A DNA stretch of 64,000 bases from Lacticaseibacillus paracasei subsp. paracasei (GCF_000829035.1 NZ_AP012541.1:186001-250000); one strand, 5' to 3'; positions 1 through 8,871 are shown, counted from the first letter of the stretch. Made by a program: numbers and translations. The notes: a model not told the origin generated them from the sequence alone.

Positions 1-1221
1 GACAATAAGGAACACGGCAAGCAGATTAAGCAAGACATGATCGTGTGGTCTGATTATCTGCGTGATTTGATCAAGCTGAATCCGCATAATTTCCGGATCT
101 TTGGCCCTGACGAAACCATGAGTAACCGGTTGTATAGCTTGTTTGAAGTGACCAACCGTCAATGGCTGGAACCAATCAAGGAACCGGCTGACCAATATTT
201 GGCACCGGCTGGCCGGATTATTGACTCGCAGTTGTCCGAACATCAGGCGGAAGGCTTTAACGAAGGCTACACGTTGACCGGCCGTCATGGCTTATTCACC
301 AGTTACGAAGCTTTCCTCCGGGTCGTCGATTCCATGCTCACTCAGCACTTCAAGTGGATTCGGAAGGCACATGAAGAACCATGGCATAAGGCTTATCCAA
401 GTCTGAACGTGGTCTCAACATCGACTTCCTTCCAGCAGGATCACAATGGTTACACCCATCAGGACCCAGGTATTTTGACACACATGGCTGAAAAGAAGGC
501 TGAATACATTCGCGAGTATCTACCAGCTGATGCCAACAGCTTGCTGGCCATTTCTCCGAAGTTGTTCAGCTCACAAAATACCGTGAACGTGCTCATCACA
601 TCCAAGCAGCCGCGGCCACAGTTCTATAGCATTGATGAAGCCACTGTTTTGGCTAATTCCGGCTTGAAGCGGATTGATTGGGCTTCCAATGATGATGGCG
701 TCGAACCAGATGTTGTCATTGCCGCTGCCGGAACCGAACCAAACATGGAAAGTCTTGCTGCCATTAACTTGCTGCACGACGCCTTTCCAGATTTGAAGAT
801 TCGCTTCATTAACGTGGTTGACCTGCTGAAGCTGCGCAGTCCGGAAATCGATCCGCGCGGTTTGAGTGATGCTGAATTCAACAGCTACTTCACCACCGAC
901 AAACCGATCCTCTTCGCTTATCATGGCTTTGAAGGGTTGATTCGCGACATCTTCTTCACTCGCCCGAATCGCAATGTGCTGATTCACGGCTATCGTGAAG
1001 AAGGTGACATTACCACACCATTTGACATGCGGGTACTCAACGAACTTGACCGTTACCACTTGGCCAAGGATGTTATTCAGCATGTGCCAGCTTACGCTGA
1101 AAAGGCTGCCGCGTTTGTTCAGAAGATGGATGATACCTTGCAATATCATCATGACTTCATCCGCGCAAACGGCGATGATATTCCAGAAGTTCAGGAATGG
1201 ACCTGGAAACCAATTAAGTAA
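1..1221 (+). CDS. xfp: Phosphoketolase, 3' part (5' end outside window)
   Basis: The frame is open from the first base, so this is the last ~406 residues of a protein that is about 790 residues long in the family. It matches the C-terminal half of xylulose-5-phosphate/fructose-6-phosphate phosphoketolase, a thiamine-diphosphate enzyme that splits the sugar phosphate into acetyl phosphate and an aldose phosphate; it is the key enzyme of pentose and heterofermentative metabolism in lactobacilli. Recognisable stretches are [26 protein letters not shown] (the conserved active-site region) and [13 protein letters not shown] terminator follows directly. The ATG at 37 is internal, not the start. Confidence 0.96.
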   Translation, partial: DNKEHGKQIKQDMIVWSDYLRDLIKLNPHNFRIFGPDETMSNRLYSLFEVTNRQWLEPIKEPADQYLAPAGRIIDSQLSEHQAEGFNEGYTLTGRHGLFTSYEAFLRVVDSMLTQHFKWIRKAHEEPWHKAYPSLNVVSTSTSFQQDHNGYTHQDPGILTHMAEKKAEYIREYLPADANSLLAISPKLFSSQNTVNVLITSKQPRPQFYSIDEATVLANSGLKRIDWASNDDGVEPDVVIAAAGTEPNMESLAAINLLHDAFPDLKIRFINVVDLLKLRSPEIDPRGLSDAEFNSYFTTDKPILFAYHGFEGLIRDIFFTRPNRNVLIHGYREEGDITTPFDMRVLNELDRYHLAKDVIQHVPAYAEKAAAFVQKMDDTLQYHHDFIRANGDDIPEVQEWTWKPIK

Positions 1222-1237
1222 CTTCAGTTGTCTTTCA

Positions 1238-1269
1238 AACACTTCTGCTTGCGCAGGGGTGTTTTTTTT
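1238..1269 (+). terminator. Rho-independent terminator of the phosphoketolase gene
   Basis: The arms AACACTTCTG and CAGGGGTGTT pair around a short CTTGCG loop and are followed by a run of eight T. It starts 17 bases after the stop codon. Confidence 0.85.
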
Positions 1270-1463
1270 GTGCCGGACTAGCAAGTTGGCGATGGCGCGG
1301 CGATTCACGAAATTCACATATTTAAAAAGTGGGACGTGAGACTTTGATGAGTAACTTCTGCTGCTAAAAAGGCCACGAAAACAAGTAATATCTGCAAATT
1401 TTCTCTTTACTTTCTTCATACTCTAATGTATTCTCAACGTAATATCATTTTGAGGGTGAGTAA

Positions 1464-3089
1464 ATGAAAGTTAAACGATTGGTAGCAGGGGCAATGGTAT
1501 TTGCCTCAGCTGCACTCTTGGCCGCATGTGGCAGCAAGAGTAGCAGCAGTAGCTCAGAAACTTTTAATCGAATGGAAAAAGATGTTATTTCCACAATGGA
1601 TAATGCCCACATTACGGATGTTATTAGTGGGCAAGCCGCCGTTGATACTGGTGATGGGTTGTATCGGTATAAAGGCAAGAAATTGGAACCTGCTGTTGCC
1701 ACTAAAGTCGTTAAGCCAACGAATAACGGCCTTACTTATACATTCAACTTGCGGAAGACGAAGTGGAGTAACGGCGATCCTGTTACTGCCAAAGATTTCG
1801 TCTTCGCGTGGAAGCGAGCAGCAGATCCGAAAACTAAGTCAGAATATGCTTATCTTTTCTCTGGCATTAAGAACGCGGATGACATCACTGCTGGTAAGAA
1901 GGCTGCTTCAACCCTTGGTGTTAAAGCAGAAGGCGATTATAAGCTGGTTGTGACGATGGATCGGCCAGTACCGTACTTTAGCACGATGATGGTCAATCCG
2001 GTCTTCTTCCCATTGAACCAGAAGACGGTTGATAAGTATGGCAAGAAGTTCGGTACGCAAAGCAAGTACTTGGTCTTCAATGGCCCGTTCAAGTTGACTA
2101 ACTGGAACGGTACTGGTAATTCATGGGATGAAGTGAAGAACACTTCTTACTGGAACGCCAAGCAAGTTAAGCTCGATAAGATTCACGTTCAAGTGGTTAA
2201 GGATTCCAACACTGCCGCTAATTTATTCGCTACGAAGAAACTTGACGATGCGGTTCTGACCGGTGAAATTGCTAAGCAGCATGCCAAGGACAAGGATTAC
2301 GTTGGCGATAAGCAAGGTCGGACCACTTACTTGGATATGAACGAAGAAAAGGTACCTGACTTCAAGAATCTGAAGTTGCGTCAAGCTGTTGCGATGGCTA
2401 TTAATCGTGATGAGTTTGCGAATAAGGTTATTGGCGATGGTTCTTTCGGAATCTCAACGATTACACCAGAAAACTCTGGCAGTAATCCAAAGACCGGCGA
2501 AGACTTCTCCAAGGAAGCTGCTAAGGAATCTAAGACCGTTCAGACATACGATCTTAAGAAAGCTAAGCAACTTTGGGCTGAAGGCCTGAAGGAAGTCGGT
2601 AAATCTGGTGAAGATGTGACCCTGACGACCGATGACACAGACGTTGCTAAGAAGTCTGCTGAATATCTGCAATCTGCTTTGGAACAATTGCCAGGCATGA
2701 AGGTTTCCATCTCTTCTGTTCCATTCAAGACCCGGATCCAACGGTCATTAGATGGCAGTGCTCAGTTCATTCTCTCCGGCTGGCAAGGTGACTTCCCAGA
2801 TCCAATTTCCTTCTTGGACCTTTACACGACTGGCAACACTTACAACTTTAGTCACTGGTCCAATAAACAATATGATGATCTGATTAAGGCTTCTAAGGGA
2901 ACGGACGCTAACAGCGAAACCAAGCGATATGATGATCTTCTGAAGGCACAGGAACTGCTTTCTAAGGAATCACCTGTTGCAACGCTTTATCAAACTGTTC
3001 AAGGCCATTTGCGCAATCCTAAGCTGAAAGGTGCTACTTTCAGCCCAGCCAACATGTATAACTTTGTTGGGGCTTATATGGCTAAGTAA
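1464..3089 (+). CDS. oppA: Oligopeptide ABC transporter substrate-binding lipoprotein (OppA family)
   Basis: This 541-residue protein begins with a lipoprotein signal peptide (basic MKVKR, hydrophobic core, lipobox LLAAC with Cys22), so it should be anchored on the outer face of the membrane. The body is the SBP_bac_5 fold of peptide-binding proteins: LEPAVATK, WSNGDPVTAKDFVFAWKR and the C-terminal NPVATLYQ-like region. It captures peptides for an Opp-type importer. No opp permease or ATPase gene lies beside it, so it is a stand-alone binding protein that probably feeds a transporter encoded elsewhere. The start has GAGGGTGAG upstream. It has its own terminator. The substrate range cannot be read from the sequence. 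Confidence 0.93.
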   Translation: MKVKRLVAGAMVFASAALLAACGSKSSSSSSETFNRMEKDVISTMDNAHITDVISGQAAVDTGDGLYRYKGKKLEPAVATKVVKPTNNGLTYTFNLRKTKWSNGDPVTAKDFVFAWKRAADPKTKSEYAYLFSGIKNADDITAGKKAASTLGVKAEGDYKLVVTMDRPVPYFSTMMVNPVFFPLNQKTVDKYGKKFGTQSKYLVFNGPFKLTNWNGTGNSWDEVKNTSYWNAKQVKLDKIHVQVVKDSNTAANLFATKKLDDAVLTGEIAKQHAKDKDYVGDKQGRTTYLDMNEEKVPDFKNLKLRQAVAMAINRDEFANKVIGDGSFGISTITPENSGSNPKTGEDFSKEAAKESKTVQTYDLKKAKQLWAEGLKEVGKSGEDVTLTTDDTDVAKKSAEYLQSALEQLPGMKVSISSVPFKTRIQRSLDGSAQFILSGWQGDFPDPISFLDLYTTGNTYNFSHWSNKQYDDLIKASKGTDANSETKRYDDLLKAQELLSKESPVATLYQTVQGHLRNPKLKGATFSPANMYNFVGAYMAK

Positions 3090-3102
3090 TATTATCAAAA
3101 TC

Positions 3103-3165
3103 AAAAAACATCTCCATTTTGTTCAGTTCAAGGTAAGTTGACTGGCGATGGGGATGTTTTTTTTG
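3103..3165 (+). terminator. Terminator after oppA
   Basis: AAACATCTCCAT pairs with ATGGGGATGTTT across a ~30-base loop, and a T run follows. Confidence 0.75.
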
Positions 3166-3270
3166 TTCTGAATAATGCTGTGCAGAAAGACAAAACATGT
3201 CTTGGGTTGGTACCGAGGTGGGTAGGTATCGCCAGTCACTTTAAAATAACAAAATCATATTTATGCATCA

Positions 3271-3300
3271 TTGACAATGATAGTGAGATCCGTTTATAAA
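3271..3300 (+). promoter_or_regulatory. Promoter candidate for the 3.5-6.9 kb ABC operon
   Basis: TTGACA (3271-3276) and TATAAA (3295-3300) are separated by 18 bases. This would give a leader of about 185 bases. Confidence 0.6.
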
Positions 3301-3369
3301 TCCAATGATGAAAAGGAAATAATAATCGAAGGTTGTGAAGAATCTCTAAAAATAAAAAACGATAAATGA

Positions 3370-3398
3370 TTGACGTTTTAGTGAATGAAATGTACTTT
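3370..3398 (+). promoter_or_regulatory. Second promoter candidate for the ABC operon
   Basis: TTGACG (3370-3375), a 17-base spacer and TACTTT (3393-3398), closer to the first gene than the other candidate. Confidence 0.4.
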
Positions 3399-3493
3399 TA
3401 ACCATATCCAATGCAATGGCGTTACATCAAGGGCTTTATCGCTGCCGATTAGAAACATGGAAAAAGTGTAGGCTTGTAAGGAGGCTAACATTG

Positions 3494-4282
3494 GTGTTCA
3501 GTAAGCAGTATTGGAAGACTAGATCTACGATTGCTGCCTTCTTATTGGCGTTGCTGTTTCTCTTAGGGCATCTCTTGGGCAATCTTGGTTATGAAGTTAA
3601 TGGTGGTAAGCAAGTGGCGGGATACTTCTTTTTCTCACCATATATGAACTGGCTACCAGTCGATATTTCCTCAAATTTACCGATTGCTTGGAACATGGCA
3701 GCACCGTTGTTGTCAGTACTTGCTGGTGGTATGTTTGCCGCTAACCAAGGTCGGAATGGGTATGCAAGGCTGCTCCGAACTCGCCAAAGTTTTTTAACTT
3801 ACCGGCGACGAACGTTTCTTGCGGCTGGATTTTGGGGTGCCATGTTGCCGATTGTTGTTTTGGGGTTGGACTTTCTTGGTCTGCTTGTCATTCACCCGAA
3901 TGTATTACCGAGTCAGTGGCTTAACAACAATGTGGCAATAAGTTATTTAGGCTTCGGCGGCAATCTTTTCTATACGCATATTTGGCTATACATGCTCGGT
4001 TGGGTTTTATTGGTGGCTCTTTACGGTGCAAGTTATGCCATTTTCTCTAACTTTCTCTATTTCGTCACGAGGAAAATGGTTGTGGCCTTGCTGGGATTGA
4101 TGGGACTGCAACCGTTACTTTTGAGCGTGAGTCTAATGTCGCAAGTGAGCTTGGCGCCGATTGCTTATCTGCAAGTTGTCCCCACGATTGGCCAACCATC
4201 AATCGCGTATGTCATTTTGTGGCCAGTGGCTTTAATTAGTATTAGTCTATTAGCACTTCGCATACCCGTGATAGAGGCGTGA
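3494..4282 (+). CDS. ABC transporter permease-like membrane protein
   Basis: The frame can be opened from 3416, but the full anti-SD match TAAGGAGG at 3477-3484 points to TTG 3491 or GTG 3494, giving about 256 residues. The protein is very hydrophobic with about six membrane segments and has the layout of an ABC-2 type exporter permease: a first segment, a large extracytoplasmic loop (NGGKQVAG to AWNMA), then paired segments. It is the first gene of a tight run with two further membrane proteins, an ATPase and a small membrane-anchored protein, so it is most likely one of the transmembrane subunits. I recognise no specific family; bacteriocin immunity or peptide export are possible roles by analogy only. 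Confidence 0.7.
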   Translation: MFSKQYWKTRSTIAAFLLALLFLLGHLLGNLGYEVNGGKQVAGYFFFSPYMNWLPVDISSNLPIAWNMAAPLLSVLAGGMFAANQGRNGYARLLRTRQSFLTYRRRTFLAAGFWGAMLPIVVLGLDFLGLLVIHPNVLPSQWLNNNVAISYLGFGGNLFYTHIWLYMLGWVLLVALYGASYAIFSNFLYFVTRKMVVALLGLMGLQPLLLSVSLMSQVSLAPIAYLQVVPTIGQPSIAYVILWPVALISISLLALRIPVIEA

Positions 4283-4285
4283 ACA

Positions 4286-4990
4286 ATGCCAAGAAGAAAT
4301 TGCTTTCTAACAGCTCAATTTGCCCCTCGGTGGCAGCGAGTGACCTTTCTTTTGGTGACATTGCTGGTGTCACTTTGTTTTACCTCTATAGGGCTGACGA
4401 CCGGGCGATTCCAGTTGGGTTTCTTTGATGCGAATCGATCGGTGCAGCGCGTTTTTGGTCAATTGGTTCTTTTTCTACCTATGACGGGCATGATGACGGC
4501 TGTGCTCTTACGACTGTTACAAAACACCAGTGTTCTAATAAGAATTGACGCTCGGGTCATGATCGCTCGGCGTATTTTGAGGGAATTGATTTTTTTGACC
4601 GCTGTCGTCACTTTTTCAGTCTGGGGGATTTGGTTCACTGCCGTCCTGTTACGGTCAAGGGGTGGACAAAGTGGCACCGCCGTCGTGGCTAATGTCAATT
4701 TGGTCATGAATGTTGCAACAGCACTCTTTACTTATACGACGCTGACACTGATAGGATGTCTTTTATTTAGGTCGCGAGCAATTGGCATTTTCTGTGGATT
4801 GAGTTTGGTGATTGTTTTTCATGTGGCCCCTGTTTTCAATCTGAGTGAAATAGCGACTCTGATCACACCAAAATTAGCCGTAAACGCTATGTGGCCAATC
4901 AGTGTTGTTAAACAGTTTTTGATGATGATTTTTGTGACGGGCTTGATGGTGTTAACTTTGAGGCGTATTCGTGTACCGGTAGAGGTGTGA
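4286..4990 (+). CDS. ABC transporter permease-like membrane protein
   Basis: This 234-residue protein has about six predicted membrane helices and basic cytoplasmic loops (MPRRN at the N-terminus, RRIRVPVEV at the end). It starts three bases after the previous stop and runs into the next gene, so the three are co-translated. It shows no soluble domain and no catalytic motif. Its size and topology match the preceding and following proteins without obvious identity between them, so they look like three diverged subunits of one exporter. The exact family is not recognised. Confidence 0.68.
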   Translation: MPRRNCFLTAQFAPRWQRVTFLLVTLLVSLCFTSIGLTTGRFQLGFFDANRSVQRVFGQLVLFLPMTGMMTAVLLRLLQNTSVLIRIDARVMIARRILRELIFLTAVVTFSVWGIWFTAVLLRSRGGQSGTAVVANVNLVMNVATALFTYTTLTLIGCLLFRSRAIGIFCGLSLVIVFHVAPVFNLSEIATLITPKLAVNAMWPISVVKQFLMMIFVTGLMVLTLRRIRVPVEV

Positions 4991-4995
4991 GTGGC

Positions 4996-5730
4996 ATGCA
5001 AAAACGATGGCAAGTACGACTGCTAAGACAAAGAGTCATCATTGTGATACTGCTATTTGTCGGACTTCTCATGGGGTCAGTGGCGTTGTATTTTGAAGAT
5101 CGCACAAATGGGTTACTTCGCCAGGTTCACGACCCAGTCATGATGATCTTTATCGGTGCGTCCCCCAAACGTTTTGCCAGTAGTCAATTACTGTGGCTGC
5201 TCCTTTGGTTTGGCTACATGTTGTTACCGATTTTTGCTAGTGCTGGTCTCACGCATACTTATCAGCAGGGACTATATCCTTATCTGAATTTACGATTTCG
5301 CCCGCGCGTCTTAACTTATCTGTGGCCTTTGAAGCAAACCTTGATGATTGAGACTGGGCTTTTGCTGTTCATGGGTGCCGGGTTTGGGCTAACCACTTTT
5401 TTATTCTGGCGAGAGCAACAGCTTTTTACAGCCGGCTTGTTTACCAGCTTGATTGTGATGAGTCAACTGCTATTACTGGTCATGGAAACGGTTCTTGAAG
5501 GTTATTTTGGCATCGTCATCGGTGTCGTCGTCCCCTTGGTCATGATTTTCCTGAGTTTTCCTCAAGTGCCATTGATGCCGTTGCGCTTTGCGATTGGCAG
5601 TACCTTTGCGAACGATCAGCAGCTATTAGGCGCCATCGGGTACCAGTTGGGTTTGATCATTGGATTAGTCCTTATTCAGATTTTTTATATGCCGGGAAGG
5701 TGGGGGCGTTATGCCGCAAATCATACATGA
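4996..5730 (+). CDS. ABC transporter permease-like membrane protein
   Basis: ATG 4996 is chosen because AGAGGTG lies eight bases upstream; GTG 4987 overlaps the previous stop and lies in that site. The product has about 244 residues with about six membrane helices, including LLWLLLWFGYMLLPIF and the long hydrophobic run around LIVMSQLLLLVM. It overlaps the ATPase gene by 20 bases, a strong sign of translational coupling. It is the membrane protein closest to the ATPase and is probably a translocation subunit. No substrate can be inferred. Confidence 0.7.
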   Translation: MQKRWQVRLLRQRVIIVILLFVGLLMGSVALYFEDRTNGLLRQVHDPVMMIFIGASPKRFASSQLLWLLLWFGYMLLPIFASAGLTHTYQQGLYPYLNLRFRPRVLTYLWPLKQTLMIETGLLLFMGAGFGLTTFLFWREQQLFTAGLFTSLIVMSQLLLLVMETVLEGYFGIVIGVVVPLVMIFLSFPQVPLMPLRFAIGSTFANDQQLLGAIGYQLGLIIGLVLIQIFYMPGRWGRYAANHT

Positions 5731-6385
5731 GCCAGCAGTTCATTTAGAAGTTGAGCAGTTGTCTGTCACAATTAAACGAAAAAAGATTCTCGATCATCTG
5801 TCACTTTCACTGGTGTCACCAAACATTTACGGCATTGTCGGCCCAAATGGAACGGGTAAATCGGTTTTGTTAAAAACATTGTTGGGATTTATTCGGCCAT
5901 CTGCTGGTAGTGTCAAGATGAATGGCGTACGGGTTGACCCGCGTCATGATCTACCAGTCAGCGTTGGTGCGATTATTGAGCATCCAGGATTTATTGGTGA
6001 TCTGAACGGGCACGACAATTTAATGGCATTAGGCAACATTCGCAGTCAACTTAGTGACGCCGATATACGGGCGATTATGGAAAAGGTCGGCTTAAGCGAT
6101 GATAGGAAAGCCGTTGCCGATTATTCACTTGGCATGATTCAGCGACTTGGCATTGCTCAAGCCATCATGGAAGATCAGCAATTAATCTTGCTTGATGAAC
6201 CGACTAATGCGTTGGATCGTGAAGGGGTGGCTTTTTTGACCGATTTATTAAGAGAGCTTCGTGATCAAGGCAAATTGGTCGTGGTAGCTAGCCACGATTT
6301 CATGTGGCTGCAGTTTTTAGCCGATCAGATTTTTGAATTGACAGGCGGCCAACTTAATCAGCTGGAAGCTGGGCAACCACTATGA
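5711..6385 (+). CDS. ABC transporter ATP-binding protein
   Basis: This 224-residue ATPase carries Walker A GPNGTGKS (about residues 42-49), Walker B LILLDEP and the switch histidine in ASHD. The signature is unusual, YSLGMIQRLGIA in place of LSGGQ, as in BcrA/CcmA-type ATPases that drive drug, bacteriocin or antibiotic-resistance exporters. It is embedded between the permease genes and 6382, overlapping both, so it powers the same transporter. The length is typical of a stand-alone exporter ATPase. Confidence 0.88.
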   Translation: MPQIIHEPAVHLEVEQLSVTIKRKKILDHLSLSLVSPNIYGIVGPNGTGKSVLLKTLLGFIRPSAGSVKMNGVRVDPRHDLPVSVGAIIEHPGFIGDLNGHDNLMALGNIRSQLSDADIRAIMEKVGLSDDRKAVADYSLGMIQRLGIAQAIMEDQQLILLDEPTNALDREGVAFLTDLLRELRDQGKLVVVASHDFMWLQFLADQIFELTGGQLNQLEAGQPL

Positions 6386-6858
6386 AAAAGTTGCATCGAC
6401 GTCTCTTGGCTGTTGGGCTTTTGGCAATGATGATGATTTTCGTAGCATTGTTTAGTTGGCGTTATCAAACACTTAACGCGCCATTGGCCCACCCTGCAGT
6501 GAAGACGCGTAGCCTAAGTCTGCCTGCAAAAGTTGTGTTACATCGAAGGACGGTTTCACTTGAAAAAGTGGAAGCAACTATCGTACACGGTCAGTGGCGT
6601 GTCCGGCTTCATTTTAGACAATCGATCACTAAACAGAACATGAAACATATGAAATTTCAACTGGCCCAACAGCGGGAGGGGCGGGAAGTACCAAACGAAC
6701 CACAAGCCGACTTGAGTCAAGATCAGAAAGTGATCACAATGATGGATGCGTACTATAGTCGGGCGACCGACAATCGGGTTGTGATCACGACCTTGCCACA
6801 AGCACTAAACTCGCAGAATCTGGTTCAGATCGTGCCATTTGAATCATCGAGAAAATAA
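6382..6858 (+). CDS. Small membrane-anchored protein of the ABC operon
   Basis: The ATG overlaps the ATPase stop (ATGA). The 158-residue product has a basic start, one N-terminal membrane helix (LLAVGLLAMMMIFVALF) and an outward-facing soluble part of ~130 residues rich in charged and polar residues, with no lipobox. I do not recognise the family. As the last gene of the transporter operon it could be an accessory subunit on the outer face, similar in position to immunity or adaptor proteins of peptide exporters; this is inference from context. Confidence 0.6.
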   Translation: MKKLHRRLLAVGLLAMMMIFVALFSWRYQTLNAPLAHPAVKTRSLSLPAKVVLHRRTVSLEKVEATIVHGQWRVRLHFRQSITKQNMKHMKFQLAQQREGREVPNEPQADLSQDQKVITMMDAYYSRATDNRVVITTLPQALNSQNLVQIVPFESSRK

Positions 6859-6867
6859 GGCAAGAGC

Positions 6868-7374
6868 ATGTTATGTGAGCTGTGTTTAACTGAAAAGAGG
6901 TTGATGGTGTTGGTGCAAGAACCGAATGATTTACGCTTTCAAGTGAATCCACAGGCTAAATTCGATGTCCGGGCGGCGGTGTTGTTGGTGCATGCAGGCC
7001 AACTTTTAGCGACAGTTAACTCGGCAAGCGGTATCGCCCTTGTGCCAGGCGGCGCGGTTAAATTTGGTGAAACGGCGGCAGAAGCGGCTGCTCGGGAAAT
7101 TCATGAAGAGCTAAAGCTGAACGTGGTGCCGCAACTGGTGGGGATCGTGGAATCGTTTTGGCAACAGCCTGAACAAACTTACCAACAACTCATCATGGTA
7201 CATCGGGTGACGTTGACTGACGCACAAAAGGCTGGTTTGGTTTGGCAGGAAGGTTTGAAGGGTGAGTGGCTGCCGTTTGAAAAGGTAGCTAGGCTGTTGC
7301 AGCCACGATCACTGGCACAGTTTTTAACGTCCGGCGATTCAATTCGCCACCTTGTCGACCATCATACAGAATGA
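6868..7374 (+). CDS. NUDIX hydrolase
   Basis: The protein of up to 168 residues has a complete Nudix box, GGAVKFGETAAEAAAREIHEE, with the REIHEE metal-binding core. Such enzymes cleave nucleoside diphosphates linked to another moiety; substrate specificity is not visible. The start is uncertain: ATG 6868 has a poor upstream site, while AGAGG at about 6896-6900 would favour starts at 6904-6913, removing about 12 residues. It lies ten bases behind the transporter operon and may be co-transcribed. Confidence 0.85.
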   Translation: MLCELCLTEKRLMVLVQEPNDLRFQVNPQAKFDVRAAVLLVHAGQLLATVNSASGIALVPGGAVKFGETAAEAAAREIHEELKLNVVPQLVGIVESFWQQPEQTYQQLIMVHRVTLTDAQKAGLVWQEGLKGEWLPFEKVARLLQPRSLAQFLTSGDSIRHLVDHHTE

Positions 7375-7434
7375 CGCCTAGGTTGACGCTGGTAGAGAGG
7401 TAAGGCTATTGATACTCGAATCAACAGAAGCGCC

Positions 7435-7455
7435 TAATTATAAATAGTATAATTA
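7435..7455. repeat. Perfect inverted repeat upstream of the baeRF-like gene
   Basis: TAATTATA and TATAATTA are separated by AATAG. The right arm contains TATAAT, so the palindrome overlaps a possible -10 box and could be an operator. No regulator can be named. Confidence 0.4.
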
Positions 7456-7530
7456 AAGCGGATTACTTTGCCTTTCATCGTTTTCATTGATACGCTTAAG
7501 GTAGGCTAAAGGCCGGAAGGGAGTTACATC

Positions 7531-8666
7531 ATGATGGATATGACGACTAGACCGACACTGCAGCACTTTTTATCTGACACGAAACATGGACCGTATGTTT
7601 CGCTTTATATGTCTTGGCCAGAGAACACCTCGGTTGAGGCCCTGAGGTTGCGGTTCAAAAACATGGTGAAGCATACCAAGAGCGTCATGACCGAGACTTA
7701 TCCTGAAACGGACTTTTCGGCATACGCGGCTGAACTTGAGCCATATGAACAAGACCCAACATTCTGGCAAACCTGCGAAACAAATGGGTTTGGCATGTTG
7801 ACAAATGGCGCGCAGACTTATGTGACGCCGATGTATGAAGAGGTTGATGAAGTGGCAATGGTTACTGACATGCCGCAGATTCTGCCACTGATGCTGGATG
7901 AGGCAACGGCAACCGACTTTGATATCTTAGCGTTAAATGCCGACAGCATTCAGATGTATCATAACCACGGGCATCAGGTGCGGCCGATATCGTTGCCAGA
8001 CGATGCACCGCAGACTTTGAAGGGAACGCTAGGCACCGAAATTCGTGGTGGCGAAACGAACAGCGTGTCCCAAGGTGGCGGACGTGTGACCCATCACGGG
8101 CATAATGAGAAGTCAGCGGAAAAAGCCAGCGATCAGCGTCGTTTTTATCAAGCGGTGGATCAGTATGTGCTGGCCAATCACTCCAATCCACATAAAATGC
8201 CGCTCGTACTCATGGGCTTAGCGGAAAACGTGGCGGTATTCCGCGAAATTTCCAAGAACCATCATCTGTTACCGAAGCTGGCTGTCGTTAAGAGCCCAGC
8301 AAACCTTGATTTTGTTGAATTAGACGACTTGTTGACGCCAGTACGCGACACCTTGCGCGATCGCCGGCGCCAGAACTTTGCGAGATCATCGAAAATGCTC
8401 GCGGAAATGACAGCTACACGGATCACTTGGAAGAAGTCGTTCAAGCAGCCGTTGCCGGACGAATCGCCATTCTTTTTGTCCAATCCGGCGCACGGATTCA
8501 TGCGCGTCTTGAAGGCACCCAAATTGAACGCGATTCGATCAATGCACAGCACGCTAATCTTTTAAATGACTTAGCTGACATCGTCCTTAGTCATGGCGGA
8601 CAAGTTGAACTGCTGACAGAAGCCTACTTGCCAGTCGAAGTCGGTGCGATGGTGCGTTACGCATAG
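7531..8666 (+). pseudogene. baeRF-like (bacterial eRF1-type) protein, broken by a frameshift
   Basis: Frame 1 from ATG 7531 encodes a protein resembling the bacterial archaeo-eukaryotic release-factor (baeRF) family up to about residue 283 (TLRDRRRQNFA). From about 8382 the family-like sequence continues in frame 3: EIIENARGNDSYTDHLEEVV, then GRIAILFVQSGARIHA to the stop at 8666. Adding one G near 8380-8383 would join them into one protein of about 378 residues. Uninterrupted, frame 1 ends at 8565 with an unrelated tail. The family is thought to act in translation or ribosome quality control, but its role is unproven. The break is either a real one-base deletion or a sequencing error. The start has GGAAGGGAG upstream. 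Confidence 0.75.
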
Positions 8667-8683
8667 GCTCTTTAGTCGAAATG

Positions 8684-8716
8684 AAAAAGCGACCCGCCAG
8701 TTGGTCGCTTTTTTTG
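8684..8716. terminator. Bidirectional terminator between baeRF-like gene and peptide gene
   Basis: AAAAAGCGACC pairs with GGTCGCTTTTT. T runs are present on both strands, so it can end the baeRF-like transcript and, on the minus strand, the ABC-peptide transcript. Confidence 0.85.
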
Positions 8717-8745
8717 TCCGAACGTTTCTGATGAGGGAACTTTGG

Positions 8746-8871
8746 CTAAAATTGTTGCTTATAAAGATTGGCTGTTTTGCCACTCAATGAATCAAGGAAT
8801 TCTGGTGCCACGAAAGAAGGAACCATCATTCTGATCGAAGGTTTAAAGAGAAAACGTTTATTGTTTTTCAA
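8746..8871 (-). CDS. Small basic peptide, candidate substrate of the adjacent ABC exporter
   Basis: A 41-codon frame starts at TTG 8871 and stops with TAG at 8746-8748. The ribosome-binding site TAAGGAG overlaps the exporter's stop codon and lies nine bases before the TTG, so translation should be coupled. The peptide begins MKNNKRFLFKPSIR, has a hydrophobic centre (MMVPSFVAPEFL) and ends in LYKQQF; I count seven Lys/Arg and two Asp/Glu. It has no Cys, no double-glycine leader and no classical signal peptide. The gene lies between the exporter and a terminator, so the two form one unit. I recognise no family. A secreted pheromone, bacteriocin or RiPP-like precursor are inferences from context; chance coding is less likely given the ribosome-binding site. 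Confidence 0.6.
   Translation of the reverse strand: MKNNKRFLFKPSIRMMVPSFVAPEFLDSLSGKTANLYKQQF

Larger units (their letters stand above)
3166..3493. other. Intergenic region with leader of the ABC operon
   Basis: The 328 bases hold no convincing gene. They contain two promoter candidates reading right (3271-3300 and 3370-3398), and a strong ribosome-binding site TAAGGAGG at 3477-3484. A 28-codon frame at 3385-3471 (ATG to TAG) has no ribosome-binding site and was not accepted. Confidence 0.5.

Noticed and set aside
571..1419. 282-residue minus-strand frame opposite phosphoketolase
   Set aside because: Shadow of a well-conserved gene on the plus strand; no family resemblance or ribosome-binding site.
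1395..1420. CodY-like box (AAATTTTCT) before oppA
   Set aside because: Only one half of the 15-base consensus is present.
3385..3471. 28-residue frame with two Cys before the ABC operon, considered as a leader peptide
   Set aside because: No ribosome-binding site, and it overlaps a likely promoter.
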